This document shows, in pieces, positions 1 to 9,505 of a DNA stretch of 64,000 bases. Below the pieces are notes generated by a model, which was not told the origin of the DNA, ran no database searches, and worked only from the letters and a program-made list of their open reading frames with translations. The stretch's first letter is position 1. Every line of letters begins with the position of its first letter. Both the position numbers and the translations under genes were made by a program. Source of the DNA: Phaseolus vulgaris. Taxonomy: Eukaryota > Streptophyta > Magnoliopsida > Fabales > Fabaceae. The DNA is taken from the NCBI RefSeq assembly GCF_000499845.2, contig NC_023758.2:16050927-16114926 (forward strand), read 5' to 3'.

Positions 1-167
1 AGTCACTGACTTGGGCGTTGGAGTGCGATCGGCCGCAGAGGCGCCGTTCTGTTCTTTTGCAGGTTCTTGAGGTGGATCGTGACGAAGGACGGAGGTTGAC
101 GCGGTGCACACGTCGATCCAAAGTTTGACGAGGCAAGTTCCAACGTTTTGGTCAACAGGCAGGATCA
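1..167 (+). mobile_element. 3' end of a Tat-type Ty3/gypsy LTR, cut by window edge
   Basis: This stretch matches the reverse complement of the start of the LTRs at 10,676, 17,780 and 29,129, and ends with the same terminal CAGGATCA at 167. It is therefore the right end of a plus-oriented Tat-family LTR whose rest lies left of the window. No primer binding site follows, so it is either a 3' LTR or a solo LTR. The next bases belong to the integrase of the decayed element that it interrupts. The candidate target duplication AACAC (168-172) cannot be checked without the missing left side. Confidence 0.8.
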
Positions 168-604
168 AACACATTATCAAGAAAAGATTGGGTTACTTCA
201 GCAGCAGCATAAGGATGAATTAAAGATATAAAGTGGACATATTTGCTCAACCTATCCACAACCACATAAATGACATTTTTACAATGTGAAGAAAGTAATC
301 CTTCTATAAAATCCATTGTAATATGTTGCCAAATTTTTCCAGGTATAGGTAAAGGTTGCAGCAGTCCTGGAGACGCAGTTGCATCAAATTTGCATCGTTG
401 ATAGATTTCACACCGCATAACAAAAAATTTGACATCTTTTGTCATTTCTTTCCAATAAAAGACAACTTGCAGTTTTTTTAGAGTAGCATCTCCACTTGAA
501 TGGCCACCAAAAATAGAAGAATGTAACCAAAGAAAAATGTCCCATCTCAAGCATCTTTTCCCACCACCAATCGGCCCTTTCTGCGCATAATACCTTGGTG
601 CCAT
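168..604 (-). pseudogene. Integrase remnant of the decayed Ty3 element
   Basis: The minus-strand reading shows the integrase core start (a 'KIWQHITMDFIEGL' segment, equivalent to the first catalytic Asp region) followed by 'YVVVDRLSKYVHF', typical of Ty3/gypsy integrases. Upstream of it are zinc-binding-like residues and a 'FYWKEMTKDV' segment. The ORF is truncated at base 168 by the inserted Tat-type LTR, so the second Asp and the Glu of the DDE triad are absent here. The product would be non-functional. Confidence 0.8.
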
Positions 605-843
605 GTATAATGTCTATGAGTGGCCGTCATAGATTGGATATCATGTATGAGTTGTTGTAAGAGAATGTCCTGCTACAATGATAATATAATTTTGTCCATT
701 AAGTCAACATTAGGAGTAAGTGTAGTGATAACCATGTTTTCCACTATATCCTTTCTGGATAAAGCATCCGCAACTACATTTGTATGACCTTGTTTGAATT
801 CAATAGAGAAATCAAACTCCATGAGTTTGACCAACCATTTTTG

Positions 844-1200
844 CTAGAAGGGTGTGGTCAATCTTTGAGTCAATATGTACTGGAGACTTCTATTATTCGT
901 TTTTATAATGATGTGAGAAGTAAGCAAATAATGTCTCCACTTTTGTACCACAAAAACTAAGGCTAACAATTCTTTTTCACAAGTGGACAAAGATTGTTGT
1001 TGTAAATTTAAGGCATAACAAATAAAGACTATAGGATGGTGTTCTTGCATCACAACAGTCCTGATACCTATACCTGAAGCATCCACCTCAACAACAAATG
1101 GTTTAGAAAATTTTGCTAGAGCAAGAACATGTGAACTTACCAAACTAGCTTTTAGAGAATGAAAGGCATCTTTAGCTTCTGCAAACTAAAAAAATGTATT
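844..1200 (-). pseudogene. RNase H remnant of the decayed Ty3 element
   Basis: The translation contains 'FVVEVDASGIGI', the first RNase H catalytic Asp context, and then 'STCEKELLALVFVVQKWRHYL', a standard Ty3 RNase H stretch. The fragment is separated by stops from the RT fragment to its right and the integrase fragment to its left. It is a decayed part of the same polyprotein. Confidence 0.8.
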
Positions 1201-1299
1201 TTTCTTTAGCATATTTGTTAAAAGTCTAGCAATATTTCCATACACTTCACAAATCTTTTGTAATAACCTGCTAGCCTAAGGTATCCACGCAATTGTTTA

Positions 1300-1870
1300 A
1301 TTGGCCACTGCTGCACAACCATACTCTTTTTTGATCAGTGGCTACTCCTTGTTTATAAATAATGTGACCCAAGTATTCTACTTTTTCCACTCCAAAATAA
1401 TATTTAGATTTTTTTTGCAAATAGAGATTGCTGTTGCATAATCATCAACACTTGTTTTAGATGAGTCACATGATCTTCCAAGGTTTCGCTGTAAATCAAG
1501 ATATCATAAAAAAATACCAACATAAATTTCCTTCGGAATTTGCTAAATACCTCATTCATTAACCCTTGAAATGTTGTTGGAGCATTGGTGATGCCAAATA
1601 GCATAACCAAATATTCAAAATGTCCAGCTTGAGTCTTGAAGGTTGTTTTATGGATATTACCTTCATCCATGCGAACTTAATTGTAGCCTGCTCTGAGGTC
1701 AATTTTTGAAAAGAGAGCTTATCCATGTAGCTTGTCTAGGTGGTCATCCACTAGAGGTATGGGAAATTTGTCCTTTATAGTTTGTTTGTTAAGGTCCCTG
1801 TAGTCAACACATAATATCCATGTACCATCCTTCTTTCCCACCAAAACTACTGGACTCGCATAAGAACTGG
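1300..1870 (-). pseudogene. Reverse transcriptase remnant (main part)
   Basis: The segment '[27 protein letters not shown]' style core (read at 1,560-1,670) and a following '[10 protein letters not shown]' identify the RT palm. The usual FFDDILIY has lost its first catalytic Asp, which is replaced by Tyr. Residues equivalent to SPVVLVGKKDGTW lie at 1,800-1,865, next to the solo LTR insertion. The N-terminal RT residues continue on the far side of that LTR, at 2,929-3,000. Confidence 0.8.
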
Positions 1871-1875
1871 TGTTG

Positions 1876-2923
1876 TGATATGATTCCAATAGCAAGATAG
1901 AGATGTTTCATAGACATGATATGGAATCAACTTGAGTTGGAATATGATTAGGAACTTTTCAAGAATTGGATCAATGTTCTTAACATTCAAGAACTCACCA
2001 AAACACAAGTAACCAAGCCAAACTCATGTAGAAACCCATTTCTTGTCAAATGAACTGATTGAAATGCACAAGAAAGCAAAGGAACCGATTAAAACTAACT
2101 AGAAATCAATTGGACCGAACAAAACCATGAAAGACAGCATTTGAACCGATTAAAACAGTAAAGAAATGAGATGAACCGAACAAAACAAGATAAGAACCAA
2201 AAGAACCGAACAAAAGTGCAAGAAAATCCTAAGATATGTTTCTAGAGTTTATATGGACATGGAAATGGATGAAGAGATGGAAAAGAGAAGAGAACTTATG
2301 TGGTTGGAGTTCTTGGTTGAGGAACACGCCACTTGAAGGGTGAATGCTCCAAGATAAGTGTGAATTGCCGCCACTTGAGGAACCAATAGCACTCAAGATG
2401 AGACTAGAAGAGGAGAAGACAAATCTCACTCACTCACTCACCAATTTGGGGAGAGATTCATTACTAAAACAATCAATTCTCCTTTATGAAGACTCTAGCC
2501 CCTCCTTTTATAGAAGGATGACCGATCATGAAAGTGTAAAGAAGCTTACAAAGGAAGCTACCTAAGGTCCCTTGCACATGTCTCACTTCTAGCGCCTATA
2601 GTGAGCTATGAAGGGTCAATCTACTAGAATGTTCTAAAACTAATATCTAAAGATGCTTTACATAAGAGGTATCTTTAGGTTTCCCTCTTAGCACCTACCT
2701 AAACACTATTCTATATTATTTACAAATTGAAAGCAACTATAAAGAGAGATATTAATTGAAGCCCATTCTTGAAAGCTTGTAGTCTTCTTTTGCTTTAAGC
2801 TTGGTCCTCTCTTTATTTAATTCTTCTTTAATTTTTTAGAAGACTAGAAGGAAGAACTTCAAATGTGTGGGTGAATGACCTCTTCTTCCATTGGTAAAAT
2901 CCTCTCTTATTTGATCTCCATCA
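1876..2923 (-). mobile_element. Solo LTR of a CRM-like Ty3 family, TSD TGTTG
   Basis: The 1,048-bp sequence begins on the minus strand with TGATGGAGATCAA (at 2,923) and ends GGAATCATATCA (at 1,876). These are the same termini as the 1,032-bp LTRs of the element at 14,832-34,847, whose sequence also includes the 'cttcaagtggcg' block. It is flanked on both sides by the identical 5-bp duplication TGTTG (1,871-1,875 and 2,924-2,928). No internal sequence is present, so this is a solo LTR left by LTR-LTR recombination. It splits the RT of the surrounding decayed element. Confidence 0.92.
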
Positions 2924-3036
2924 TGTTGTTTTGAATAAACCCACTATTGAGATATTCTTGAACCAGTTTGTCAATAATATCTTTCTACTGTTTAGCGTAT
3001 CTTATGGTCTTTTGTTTACTGGAATTGCTTCATGGA
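2924..3036 (-). pseudogene. N-terminal RT remnant right of the solo LTR
   Basis: Reading leftwards, residues DKLVQEYLNSGFIQ occur at about 2,940-2,990. This is the standard stretch just before the RT 'SPVVLVKKKDG' motif, which is found on the other side of the solo LTR at 1,800-1,865. The host reading frame therefore passes through the duplicated TGTTG site. Frame breaks separate it from the protease to its right. Confidence 0.7.
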
Positions 3037-4047
3037 CTAAGGGAATGCGATGATCATGCCCAACTCTGTTTGGTAGCAAAATGGTTGGCTCCGAAAAGAT
3101 ATCTGCAGAAACAATTCAACAATCTGAGCAATCTCTACACTGGGAGAAGCATGAGTTGTTAAAGAATGCAACAATGTGACATCTTGTGCATCACATATAT
3201 GTTTTCTTCTCATAGTTTTCAATCCTTCTTTAGAAGATCCACGCAATACAAACTTCCTTGAAGATCCACACAATACAAACTTCCTTCCTTTAACCGAAAA
3301 CAACATAGTCAACTTTTCGAAGTTCCAAGTAATATCACCCAAGGTGAGAAACCATTCTATTCCTAGGACTAGATCACAAGAACCACACGAAAGTAATAAC
3401 ATATCAGAAGTAAAACCAATCCCTTGAATAGTCCTAGAAAGTTGTTTTACCATAGAGATTATAGTGACCTTCGCCCCATCTGCAACCACCACATTCAAGG
3501 GAGGATTTTCTTCAAGTAAGCAACCCATTTTTGTAGCCAATAGAGCATCAAGAAAATTGTAAGTACTTCCACTGCCTATAAGGATGTGGATTGGTCTTTT
3601 CTTGAAATAACTCGTTACTCTCATGGTTTTAAATTTTGCCACACCCGTAAGAGCATTAATAGAAATGTGAGGGTCCAGTGACTGTCCATGATTAGTGAGA
3701 AAATTTTGAGATAAGTCCTCCAAATCTGATGGTTGATCATCATTGACTTCTAACACATGAATTTCTAACTTTTTGTGAGTTAGAGAATGTGTAGGTGTAA
3801 AAGGTTCATCACAGAAATAACAAAGACCCTTTGATCTTCTTTCACTCATAAAAGCAGGTGTGAGGCTTCTGTAGGGTTGTTGATGGAGTTGGTTTTGGTT
3901 TTTGGTAGATGGAAAATCCCCCTTGTTGGAAGAAGAAAGAGATAAGAGTGGCTTGATTACAACACTATTCTTGGAAAACTTCAAGAATTGTTTGGGTGGA
4001 GAGGCAAGAGGTTGCAACAAATTCATATAACTTTGCCAATTGTGCAA
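3037..4047 (-). pseudogene. Gag C-terminus and aspartic protease remnant
   Basis: A 336-codon minus-strand reading frame covers the gag C-terminal region with a decayed zinc knuckle (a 'LCYFCDEPF' stretch) and then the retroviral protease. The protease active-site motif, normally DSGSTHNF, reads GSGSTYNF at about 3,550-3,575, so the catalytic Asp is replaced by Gly and the enzyme would be dead. The C-terminal flap-like 'DLVLGIEWFLTLGDITWNF' segment is a Ty3 protease signature. The open length is high for an otherwise decayed element. Confidence 0.82.
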
Positions 4048-4099
4048 CCTTCAAAACGATGGTCAACTGGAACATTCAAACCATCATTTGAATGTCATG

Positions 4100-4705
4100 T
4101 GTTAACCAACTCAAAAAACCAACTAATTTTATATTCTTGAGAGTTGTAATCTAGAAATCACTGATTCAAATTTTTCTTGATATTCAACAACTAATCTTGT
4201 TTGTTGCAAGCGTATTAGATCAGCCATTGGGTTATCGTAAATACCTCCAAATTGTTCTGTCAACATTGCCTTAAATTCTGTCCAAACAGGGAGGTTGTTT
4301 AGGGAAAAAGATTTCACCATAAATGTGTGCCATTATAAAGCTTTGCCTTCAAGATTAACAACAACCAACTTTGTTTTGACCTCCTCGGGCATACCATCAA
4401 TGGCAAAGTATGTTTCGCAACAATAAATCCATTGCTTCACGCCATCACCATTAAAGCAAGGAAATTCAATTTAGACTAATCTTGTTCCACGCGAATAAGT
4501 GGAAGAACTATGGTGTGTTTGTGCCATTTGTAAATCTGGGGCAACAAGATGATTCTAGAAACATTCTTAAATGCGTTTCGCCACAGCGGAGTCCAACGTC
4601 TATCTCATGGAGGTCGTAATCTCCATGATTCTTACTTTCAATCTTGGTTCTAGACGGTCTTCCTGTTCACGTAACATGGTTTGACTACGTGTTGCGTCTG
4701 CCATA
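4100..4705 (-). pseudogene. Gag remnant of the decayed Ty3 element
   Basis: A likely original gag start codon lies at 4,705-4,703, shortly after the primer site, and opens with MADATRSQ. The frame soon hits stops. A second open piece (4,129-4,320) reads as a gag capsid segment with 'NLPVWTEFKAMLTEQFGGIYDNPMADL', typical of Reina/Tekay-like gag. The region cannot encode a complete protein. Confidence 0.7.
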
Positions 4706-4722
4706 CTCTTGATAGGAAGGTG

Positions 4723-4737
4723 CCCAATTGATACCAC
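4723..4737 (-). other. Primer binding site, tRNA-Met type
   Basis: On the minus strand, four bases after the LTR end (4,742), the sequence reads TGGTATCAATTGGGC. It begins with the TGGTATCA core complementary to the 3' end of plant initiator tRNA-Met, with divergence after the core. This fixes the 5' LTR boundary and the orientation. Confidence 0.75.
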
Positions 4738-4741
4738 TGAT

Positions 4742-5180
4742 GTAGATAATTCTAGGAGTTTAAGGTCACTCAAAGAATTATAAAACGAAGGGAATTCTAA
4801 TGAAAGAATGGATTCTGTTTGTAATAAGTCAATGAGAAGAATTCAAGAATTACAATTGACATTTTTCTATGCCTTAACCACTCTTATAACAACCTTATAT
4901 CTATACATCTCCCTAAACAACATAACAAAATAAAATAAAATAGTGTAACTATAGAACTACAATTTTGTCTATAACAAACAAAACTACAACTCCAGTAACA
5001 AACAAAACTACAACTTTGTCCAGTAACAAACTCTCTACGTCTTCGAGCATCCATGATTAATCTCGATTGGAGGCAAGTACAGGCCTAATCCCGTTCTCTC
5101 AAAATTAAGTTTTGTGAGTTCAACTACAACCTGATACGAGTTGGATGAACATAGACACTTTTAAACTCTTGAACACAACA
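4742..5180 (-). repeat. 5' LTR of the decayed Ty3 element (start approximate)
   Basis: The 3' end of this LTR (CTACA at 4,742 on the minus strand) is set by the adjacent primer site. The outer end is approximate: TGTTGTGTTC at 5,180 is the first plausible TG after homology to the interrupted pol gene stops near 5,200. The partner LTR is outside the window, so neither the exact start nor the target duplication can be checked. Confidence 0.55.
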
Positions 5181-5199
5181 TTATATGAGAATGAAAATA

Positions 5200-5428
5200 G
5201 ATTGGTCCTATATGCAGGGCGATTTGGTAAAGAAACCCCAGGCATGAGGTCTATTTGGTGTTCAATCCCTCTTAGAGGTGGTAAGCCTTTAGGAGGATCT
5301 TGAAACACATCTTCATATTCCTTTACCAAATTGTCCAAACATGTGGGACTATCCTTAGCCGACTCACATTCAATAGTCCTAGGAATAGCTAAAAAAATAG
5401 GCTTTTGAGTAACTATTACCTTTTTAAC
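5200..5428 (-). pseudogene. RT N-terminus after an in-frame TAA
   Basis: The frame of the gag/protease ORF continues past its TAA (5,429-5,431) into 'NLVKEYEDVFQDPPKGLPPL' and the usual 'EHQIDL' and 'NRPAYR' segments of Ty3 RT. The reading frame is unchanged, so a single TAA separates protease from RT. Coding stops at about 5,200 where the inserted element begins. Confidence 0.75.
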
Positions 5429-7135
5429 TTATTGTGTGGACATGAGAAGGCTTCTCTTGGAACTTTTTTTATCATTTTCTTTCTCTCTCTTTTCTCTCAT
5501 TTTAACTTGGTCCTCATGTACTTCCTTTGGAGAGAGAGACTTAAGAATGACTTTGTGCCCATGAGAGTTAAAAGTAATTTTGTTGGTAAAGCCATCATGA
5601 AAAACTTTTCTATCAAATTGCCATGACCTACCTAAAAGAATATGTGTGGCTTCCATTGGGACAACATCACACAAGACCTCATCTTTATATCTACCAATAG
5701 AAAAAGTAATGAGGACTTGTTTGTTAACAACAATCTCACCTACCTCACTCAACCATTGTAATTTGTAGGGCTTGGCATGAGAGATGGTAGATAATCCAAG
5801 CTTGTCTACCACTCTTGTGCTTGCCACATTAGCACAACTCCCCCCATCCACAATCAAAGAGCATACCCTATCATTAATAAGACACCTTGAATGAAAAATA
5901 TTTTCCCTTTGACTTTCCTCAAAAGGTTTTAAAACTTGTCCAAGCATGCGTCTTATTACCAATAGGTCACCCTCATGTGGGCTTTCACTCTCATTCTCAC
6001 TAGGGGACCTAGAAGGTGAGGAATGTCTAGAAGATTCAGACTCATGCTCACTACCCTCTACCCCATCATGCATATACATATTTCGTTTAGAAGGGCAATT
6101 AGAAGCAATATGTCCATAGCTTAAGCATTTAAAACACTTCTTACTAGACGATTTAGTTGGTGATTCAGGCCTAGAAGTGGAAGTGGAAGGCTTAGAATCT
6201 ATAGGTTTGAAAGTAGAGTCCTTAGAAGGGATATTTGAAAAAGAGCTATTTTTATTTTTCCAAGAAGAGTGGTAGTAGCTATCTTTAGAAGAATTTTTGA
6301 AAGCATTTTTCCTTGCAAGTTGATTTTCAATTTTACTAGCAAGGTGAACTACATTTTGCAATGAAGAATATTCTTGTAGCTCTACCACGTCTTGAATGTC
6401 CCTTCGAAGGCCACTAACAAACCTAGCTATCTTAGCTTCCTCACTCTCATCCATACGAACTCTAATTAAAAGCGTGTCTAGTTGTTTAAAGTAATCATCC
6501 ACACTTAGCGTGCCTTGATGAAACCGTTGGAGTTTCAACAATAGGTCTTTCCTAAAGTGTGGAGGCACAAATCTAGCGCGTAGACAAGCTTTGAAATCAT
6601 CCCAAGAGACCACGGGCGGTCTCTTGTGTAGGTTAATGTCCAAGAGAGTTTGATGCCACCATTGCATGGCATAGTCTAAGAATTCTAATGATGCTAATCT
6701 AACCCTATGAACATCTATAACCCCATTTACATCAAATATTTGCTCAACCTTGGCCTCCCACCGTAAGTATACATTAGGATCACTTTCACCACTAAAGCTA
6801 GGGAGTTTTACATTAGGTGAATAAGGGACAGCCACATGCTGGCGCCTCTCTTCATGGGGATGGTGCCTTTGCCGTGCATTGTCTTCATGATATCCATGAG
6901 AAGAGTGAGAAGTCCTTGAAGAATGCCTATGATGATGATGATGATGATGTCTTCTCTCCCGGTTTTGATGAACATCTTCACGGGCCATCTCCAAGCTTTG
7001 GAGCCTTGCCTCCATTTGTCTTATCATGTCAAGATATTGTGCATTTGATTGTCTAGCATTCTTCAAATCTTCAAAGAGAGCTGCCTTTTGAGGTGAGCAA
7101 GGTTTGGAGGATTCTCCACTAGAAAAATTATCCAT
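5429..7135 (-). CDS. Gag and protease ORF of the CRM-like element
   Basis: The likely start is the ATG at 7,135, giving a protein beginning MDNFSSGE; it matches the position and spacing of the related gag start at 17,126. An upstream in-frame ATG at 7,168 is also possible. The N-terminal third has a coiled-coil-like stretch, then a histidine run (about 6,925-6,950), then the capsid region ('YLRWEAKVEQIFD', 'RARFVPPHFRKDL', 'ARFVSGLRRDIQDVVELQEY'). A CX2CX4HX4C zinc knuckle (CFKCLSYGHIASNCP) follows, and then a protease with IVDGGSCANV, where the usual DSG reads DGG. The frame ends at a TAA before RT. About 569 codons stay open, which is long for a copy whose pol is interrupted. Confidence 0.85.
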   Translation of the reverse strand: MDNFSSGESSKPCSPQKAALFEDLKNARQSNAQYLDMIRQMEARLQSLEMAREDVHQNRERRHHHHHHHRHSSRTSHSSHGYHEDNARQRHHPHEERRQHVAVPYSPNVKLPSFSGESDPNVYLRWEAKVEQIFDVNGVIDVHRVRLASLEFLDYAMQWWHQTLLDINLHKRPPVVSWDDFKACLRARFVPPHFRKDLLLKLQRFHQGTLSVDDYFKQLDTLLIRVRMDESEEAKIARFVSGLRRDIQDVVELQEYSSLQNVVHLASKIENQLARKNAFKNSSKDSYYHSSWKNKNSSFSNIPSKDSTFKPIDSKPSTSTSRPESPTKSSSKKCFKCLSYGHIASNCPSKRNMYMHDGVEGSEHESESSRHSSPSRSPSENESESPHEGDLLVIRRMLGQVLKPFEESQRENIFHSRCLINDRVCSLIVDGGSCANVASTRVVDKLGLSTISHAKPYKLQWLSEVGEIVVNKQVLITFSIGRYKDEVLCDVVPMEATHILLGRSWQFDRKVFHDGFTNKITFNSHGHKVILKSLSPKEVHEDQVKMREKREKENDKKSSKRSLLMSTQ

Positions 7136-8289
7136 GATCATAAAAGACACAAAAACAACAACAAACAATTAAGGAAACTTGTTAGCAAAAGAAAGTATGT
7201 AGCTTGCTGGAAAAGGCCAAAAGAATGTACTCAAACCACTCCAAGAAAATGTTCTTTCCTTAACCAAGCCTCTCTTGTGGATTGGATGAGCTTCAAATGA
7301 AAAATGTCAAAGCAAACCACACTTAATCAAGGAACAAATCACCACAAAAACTAGAGAAACAAAGAAGACAAGCAAGAAAATGTATAAGCAAGAAAAGCTA
7401 AACCAAAACAGAATGCAAGATATGACAAAACTAGAAAAGAATATGAACTAAAAGACAAGCAAGAAAATTAAGGCACACAAAGAAAGGATAGTACACAAAG
7501 GAGTCCTAAAGAATAATACTAGAATAGATGAAGAAAACAAAAACAATGCTACTGGAATTTTTTGTTAAAAACCGTGCGTGACTTAAAAAATTTAACTGGA
7601 ACTCTAGAAAGCGAACTGGAATGTGAAATTTTAACCACTGGAAATTCAAGATCTTATCTAAATATTGGCACTGGAATCACTCAAAAAAAGTACACCAATT
7701 AATTGTAATAAATTTTTCAAAATCACTGCCAGATTACCGTATTTTTTTCGGCAGAATTACACACTGTTCGTATTTCATTTATAATTTTTTTTGTATATTG
7801 AATTTTGATGTACTTATTTTTTTCACTCTTTTGTAACACCGCAAACTACTTAATTCCAGAATTTCATAATTTTCTAGTAAACACAGAAATTTTGATAAAC
7901 CAATCAGTCAGCACGTTTTTATGAAAAACAGAGGAACCTATACTGGAATGAAAAACAGAATTAAAGAAACTACAAAGACACAATAGAAATGATGAATAAG
8001 AACTTGTATAGATCTAATACACAAGCATGAACTCAAAATTAAAAATAAAATGCACCAAAGGATCAAGAAAAAAATAGAAACCAAAATTTGAACTCAAATA
8101 AAAACAATCAACCAAAGATAGCAAGAAAAGGACTACAAGGAATTGATGACATTATAGAAAAAAAAACATGACTAGACAAAACATGTATGGATTCAAAAAT
8201 TAAAATGACTCAAGCACAAAGCATTAACAACAATTAAAACAGCAAGAAATACTCAAAAACAGAAAAACAGAATTACTAATCACAAAACA
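7136..8289 (-). other. 5' leader of the CRM-like element
   Basis: This AT-rich, ORF-free stretch lies between the partial LTR and gag. It is homologous to the leader of the related plus-strand element (15,878-17,125), including a strongly conserved block at 7,711-7,756 that can form a hairpin. Most of the remaining leader has diverged between the two copies. Confidence 0.7.
7726..7754 (-). other. Conserved leader hairpin (candidate packaging or translation signal)
   Basis: On the minus strand, CTGCC (7,754-7,750) and GGCAG (7,730-7,726) are complementary arms around a 19-base interior that holds an inner CCG/CGG pairing. The same arms, interior and flanks occur at 16,477-16,505 in the related plus-strand element, although the surrounding leader has diverged. 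The role is unknown; a packaging, dimerisation or translation signal is an inference. Confidence 0.45.
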
Positions 8290-8920
8290 GAATCAAAGTG
8301 TCCAGCAACTCAAAAATTTTTTGGAACGAAGCTCGGCTGAAAGGAATGAAAACTTATAGAATGAAGCTCGGCTGGAATGGAGAATTGGAACTGCATCACG
8401 ACACTTGGAGTATTGTTCCAAGATAAGTGAAGGAAGCCGCCACTTGAAGCTCTTCAATAGCTCACAAGATGAGACCAAGCAAGGAGATTCAAATCTCACA
8501 CAAATCTCTCTCCAAATGAGTAGAGTTTCTCTATATCAAATTTCCAATTCTGAATTTTACAAAAGCAAACACCTTATTTTAGCCTAAGAGGTGCTGAAAT
8601 GAGAAGCTAAATCAAATTCAAATTCCCCCCTAAATGACACTAAAATGGCGCCAACTAGAGCATGAGGAAAGTGTGACTTCCTTTCTAGTTTTGGCACCTC
8701 CTATATGACACCTACACCCTCCCACTAAGTCACATGGACAACGTGACTCTCTGTAATACATTCACACCTATTTATTTAATATCCACACCACCTCCACTAT
8801 ACAATAGAAATAAGAAGAGTCATCATTTGACCCTCTTGTCCCAAAGCTCTTGTCATGCTCCTAGTGATTCTTTGGGCTTGGGCGTCATGGGCTTGGGCGT
8901 CCTCTACTTGGTTTCCATCA
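8290..8920 (-). repeat. Partial 5' LTR of the CRM-like element
   Basis: It starts TGATGGAAACC on the minus strand at 8,920 and is homologous along its length to the LTRs at 14,832 and 33,816: the 'cccaagcccaaag' pol-tail region, the GGAGGTGCC block and the 'cttcaagtggcgg' block. The LTR terminus and primer site seen in the related copies are missing near 8,290. The target duplication cannot be checked because the other end is not in the window. Confidence 0.7.
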
Positions 8921-9079
8921 CAACCCCACTAAGAAAAACTCTAAACCTGTTGGGGGTGTTCGTTTAAGGAGTTGCACCGTGGGAAGATTCGAGTTTCGAT
9001 CAAAGTCGGGAACACCAGTGTGCCTCCAACTTTCAAACGCCGTGGAACAAGTAATCTATGTATGTCTTTATGAAGGAAA
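8921..9079. other. Short unassigned flank left of the copia element
   Basis: This 159-bp stretch lies between the partial CRM-like LTR and the copia target duplication GGAAA (9,075-9,079). Its continuation in the unoccupied site is at 13,495 onwards. I do not recognise it. Short open reading continues across the insertion site in one frame, so it may be part of a broken gene or an older element. Confidence 0.4.
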
Positions 9080-9398
9080 TGTTGGGAAAAACGGGTAATT
9101 TTCCCACTAAAACATAACCCTAACAGAGCTACCCGATAAATAATATTGAATAAATAAAGCGGAACAATAAAAGAGATAAAGAGGAAAAAACACACCCGAA
9201 AATTGTTAACGGAGTTCGGCCTGTTTAGCCTAATCTCCGAGCACAACAAAAACAACTCACTTTTATTATTATGTGAGAAGATATTACAAATTGGGATATA
9301 TAACAATGAAGGAGGAAAGTTTAATTTATAACCCTCAAACCTCCTTCCCAAACAATGAACCCACCGATGTGGGACTTGGGATTAAGCCAAAATCAACA
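9080..9398 (-). repeat. 3' LTR of the copia element
   Basis: The LTR runs on the minus strand from TGTTGATTTTGG (9,398) to TTCCCAACA (9,080), with TG...CA termini. It is near-identical to 13,176-13,494 (about 4 differences by eye). The polypurine tract lies just outside it at 9,399-9,412. Confidence 0.95.
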
Positions 9399-9412
9399 AA
9401 TCTCCACCTTGG
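9399..9412 (-). other. Polypurine tract of the copia element
   Basis: On the minus strand the sequence before the 3' LTR reads AAGGTGGAGATT, the purine-rich primer typical of plant Tork-type copia elements. Confidence 0.8.
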
Positions 9413-9505
9413 CTTAATTTCAAGTCCCACCTAAAACAAATCTTCTCAAAACATAACAAAAACAAACTTTACAGTGCTTCAAATTTGCGCCTCTGGACGC
9501 CAACT

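Larger units (their letters stand above)
168..5180 (-). mobile_element. Decayed Ty3/gypsy element (Reina/Tekay-like), minus strand
   Basis: Reading down the minus strand there is a 5' LTR (about 4,742-5,180), a tRNA-Met type primer site, gag, protease, reverse transcriptase, RNase H and integrase remnants in standard Ty3 order. All are broken by stops and frameshifts. The element lies in the pol gene of the Ty3 copy to its right: homology to that pol stops at about 5,200, just after the sequence shared with 31,310-31,325. It is in turn interrupted by a solo LTR at 1,876-2,923 and by a Tat-type LTR at the left edge. Its 3' LTR is outside the window. The many disabling changes suggest an old insertion. 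Confidence 0.85.
5190..8920 (-). mobile_element. CRM-like Ty3/gypsy element, 5' half only
   Basis: Minus-strand element related to the copy at 14,832-34,847. It contains a partial 5' LTR (about 8,290-8,920), a long leader, a nearly intact gag/protease ORF and the first part of RT. It stops near 5,200 where the decayed Ty3 element was inserted; the rest would lie left of the window. The LTR start TGATGGAAACC (8,920) is homologous to the TGATGGAGATC start of the related LTRs, including the LTR-encoded pol tail region. The 3' part of the LTR and the primer site appear deleted: LTR-like sequence passes directly into leader-like sequence near 8,290. Confidence 0.8.

Noticed and set aside
5429..5431. 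Programmed readthrough of TAA between protease and RT
   Set aside because: The related plus-strand copy does not share the stop and this copy is defective; an ordinary mutation is more likely.
6910..6960. Plus-strand acidic ORF with a run of Asp
   Set aside because: It is the complement of the His-rich region of the gag ORF.
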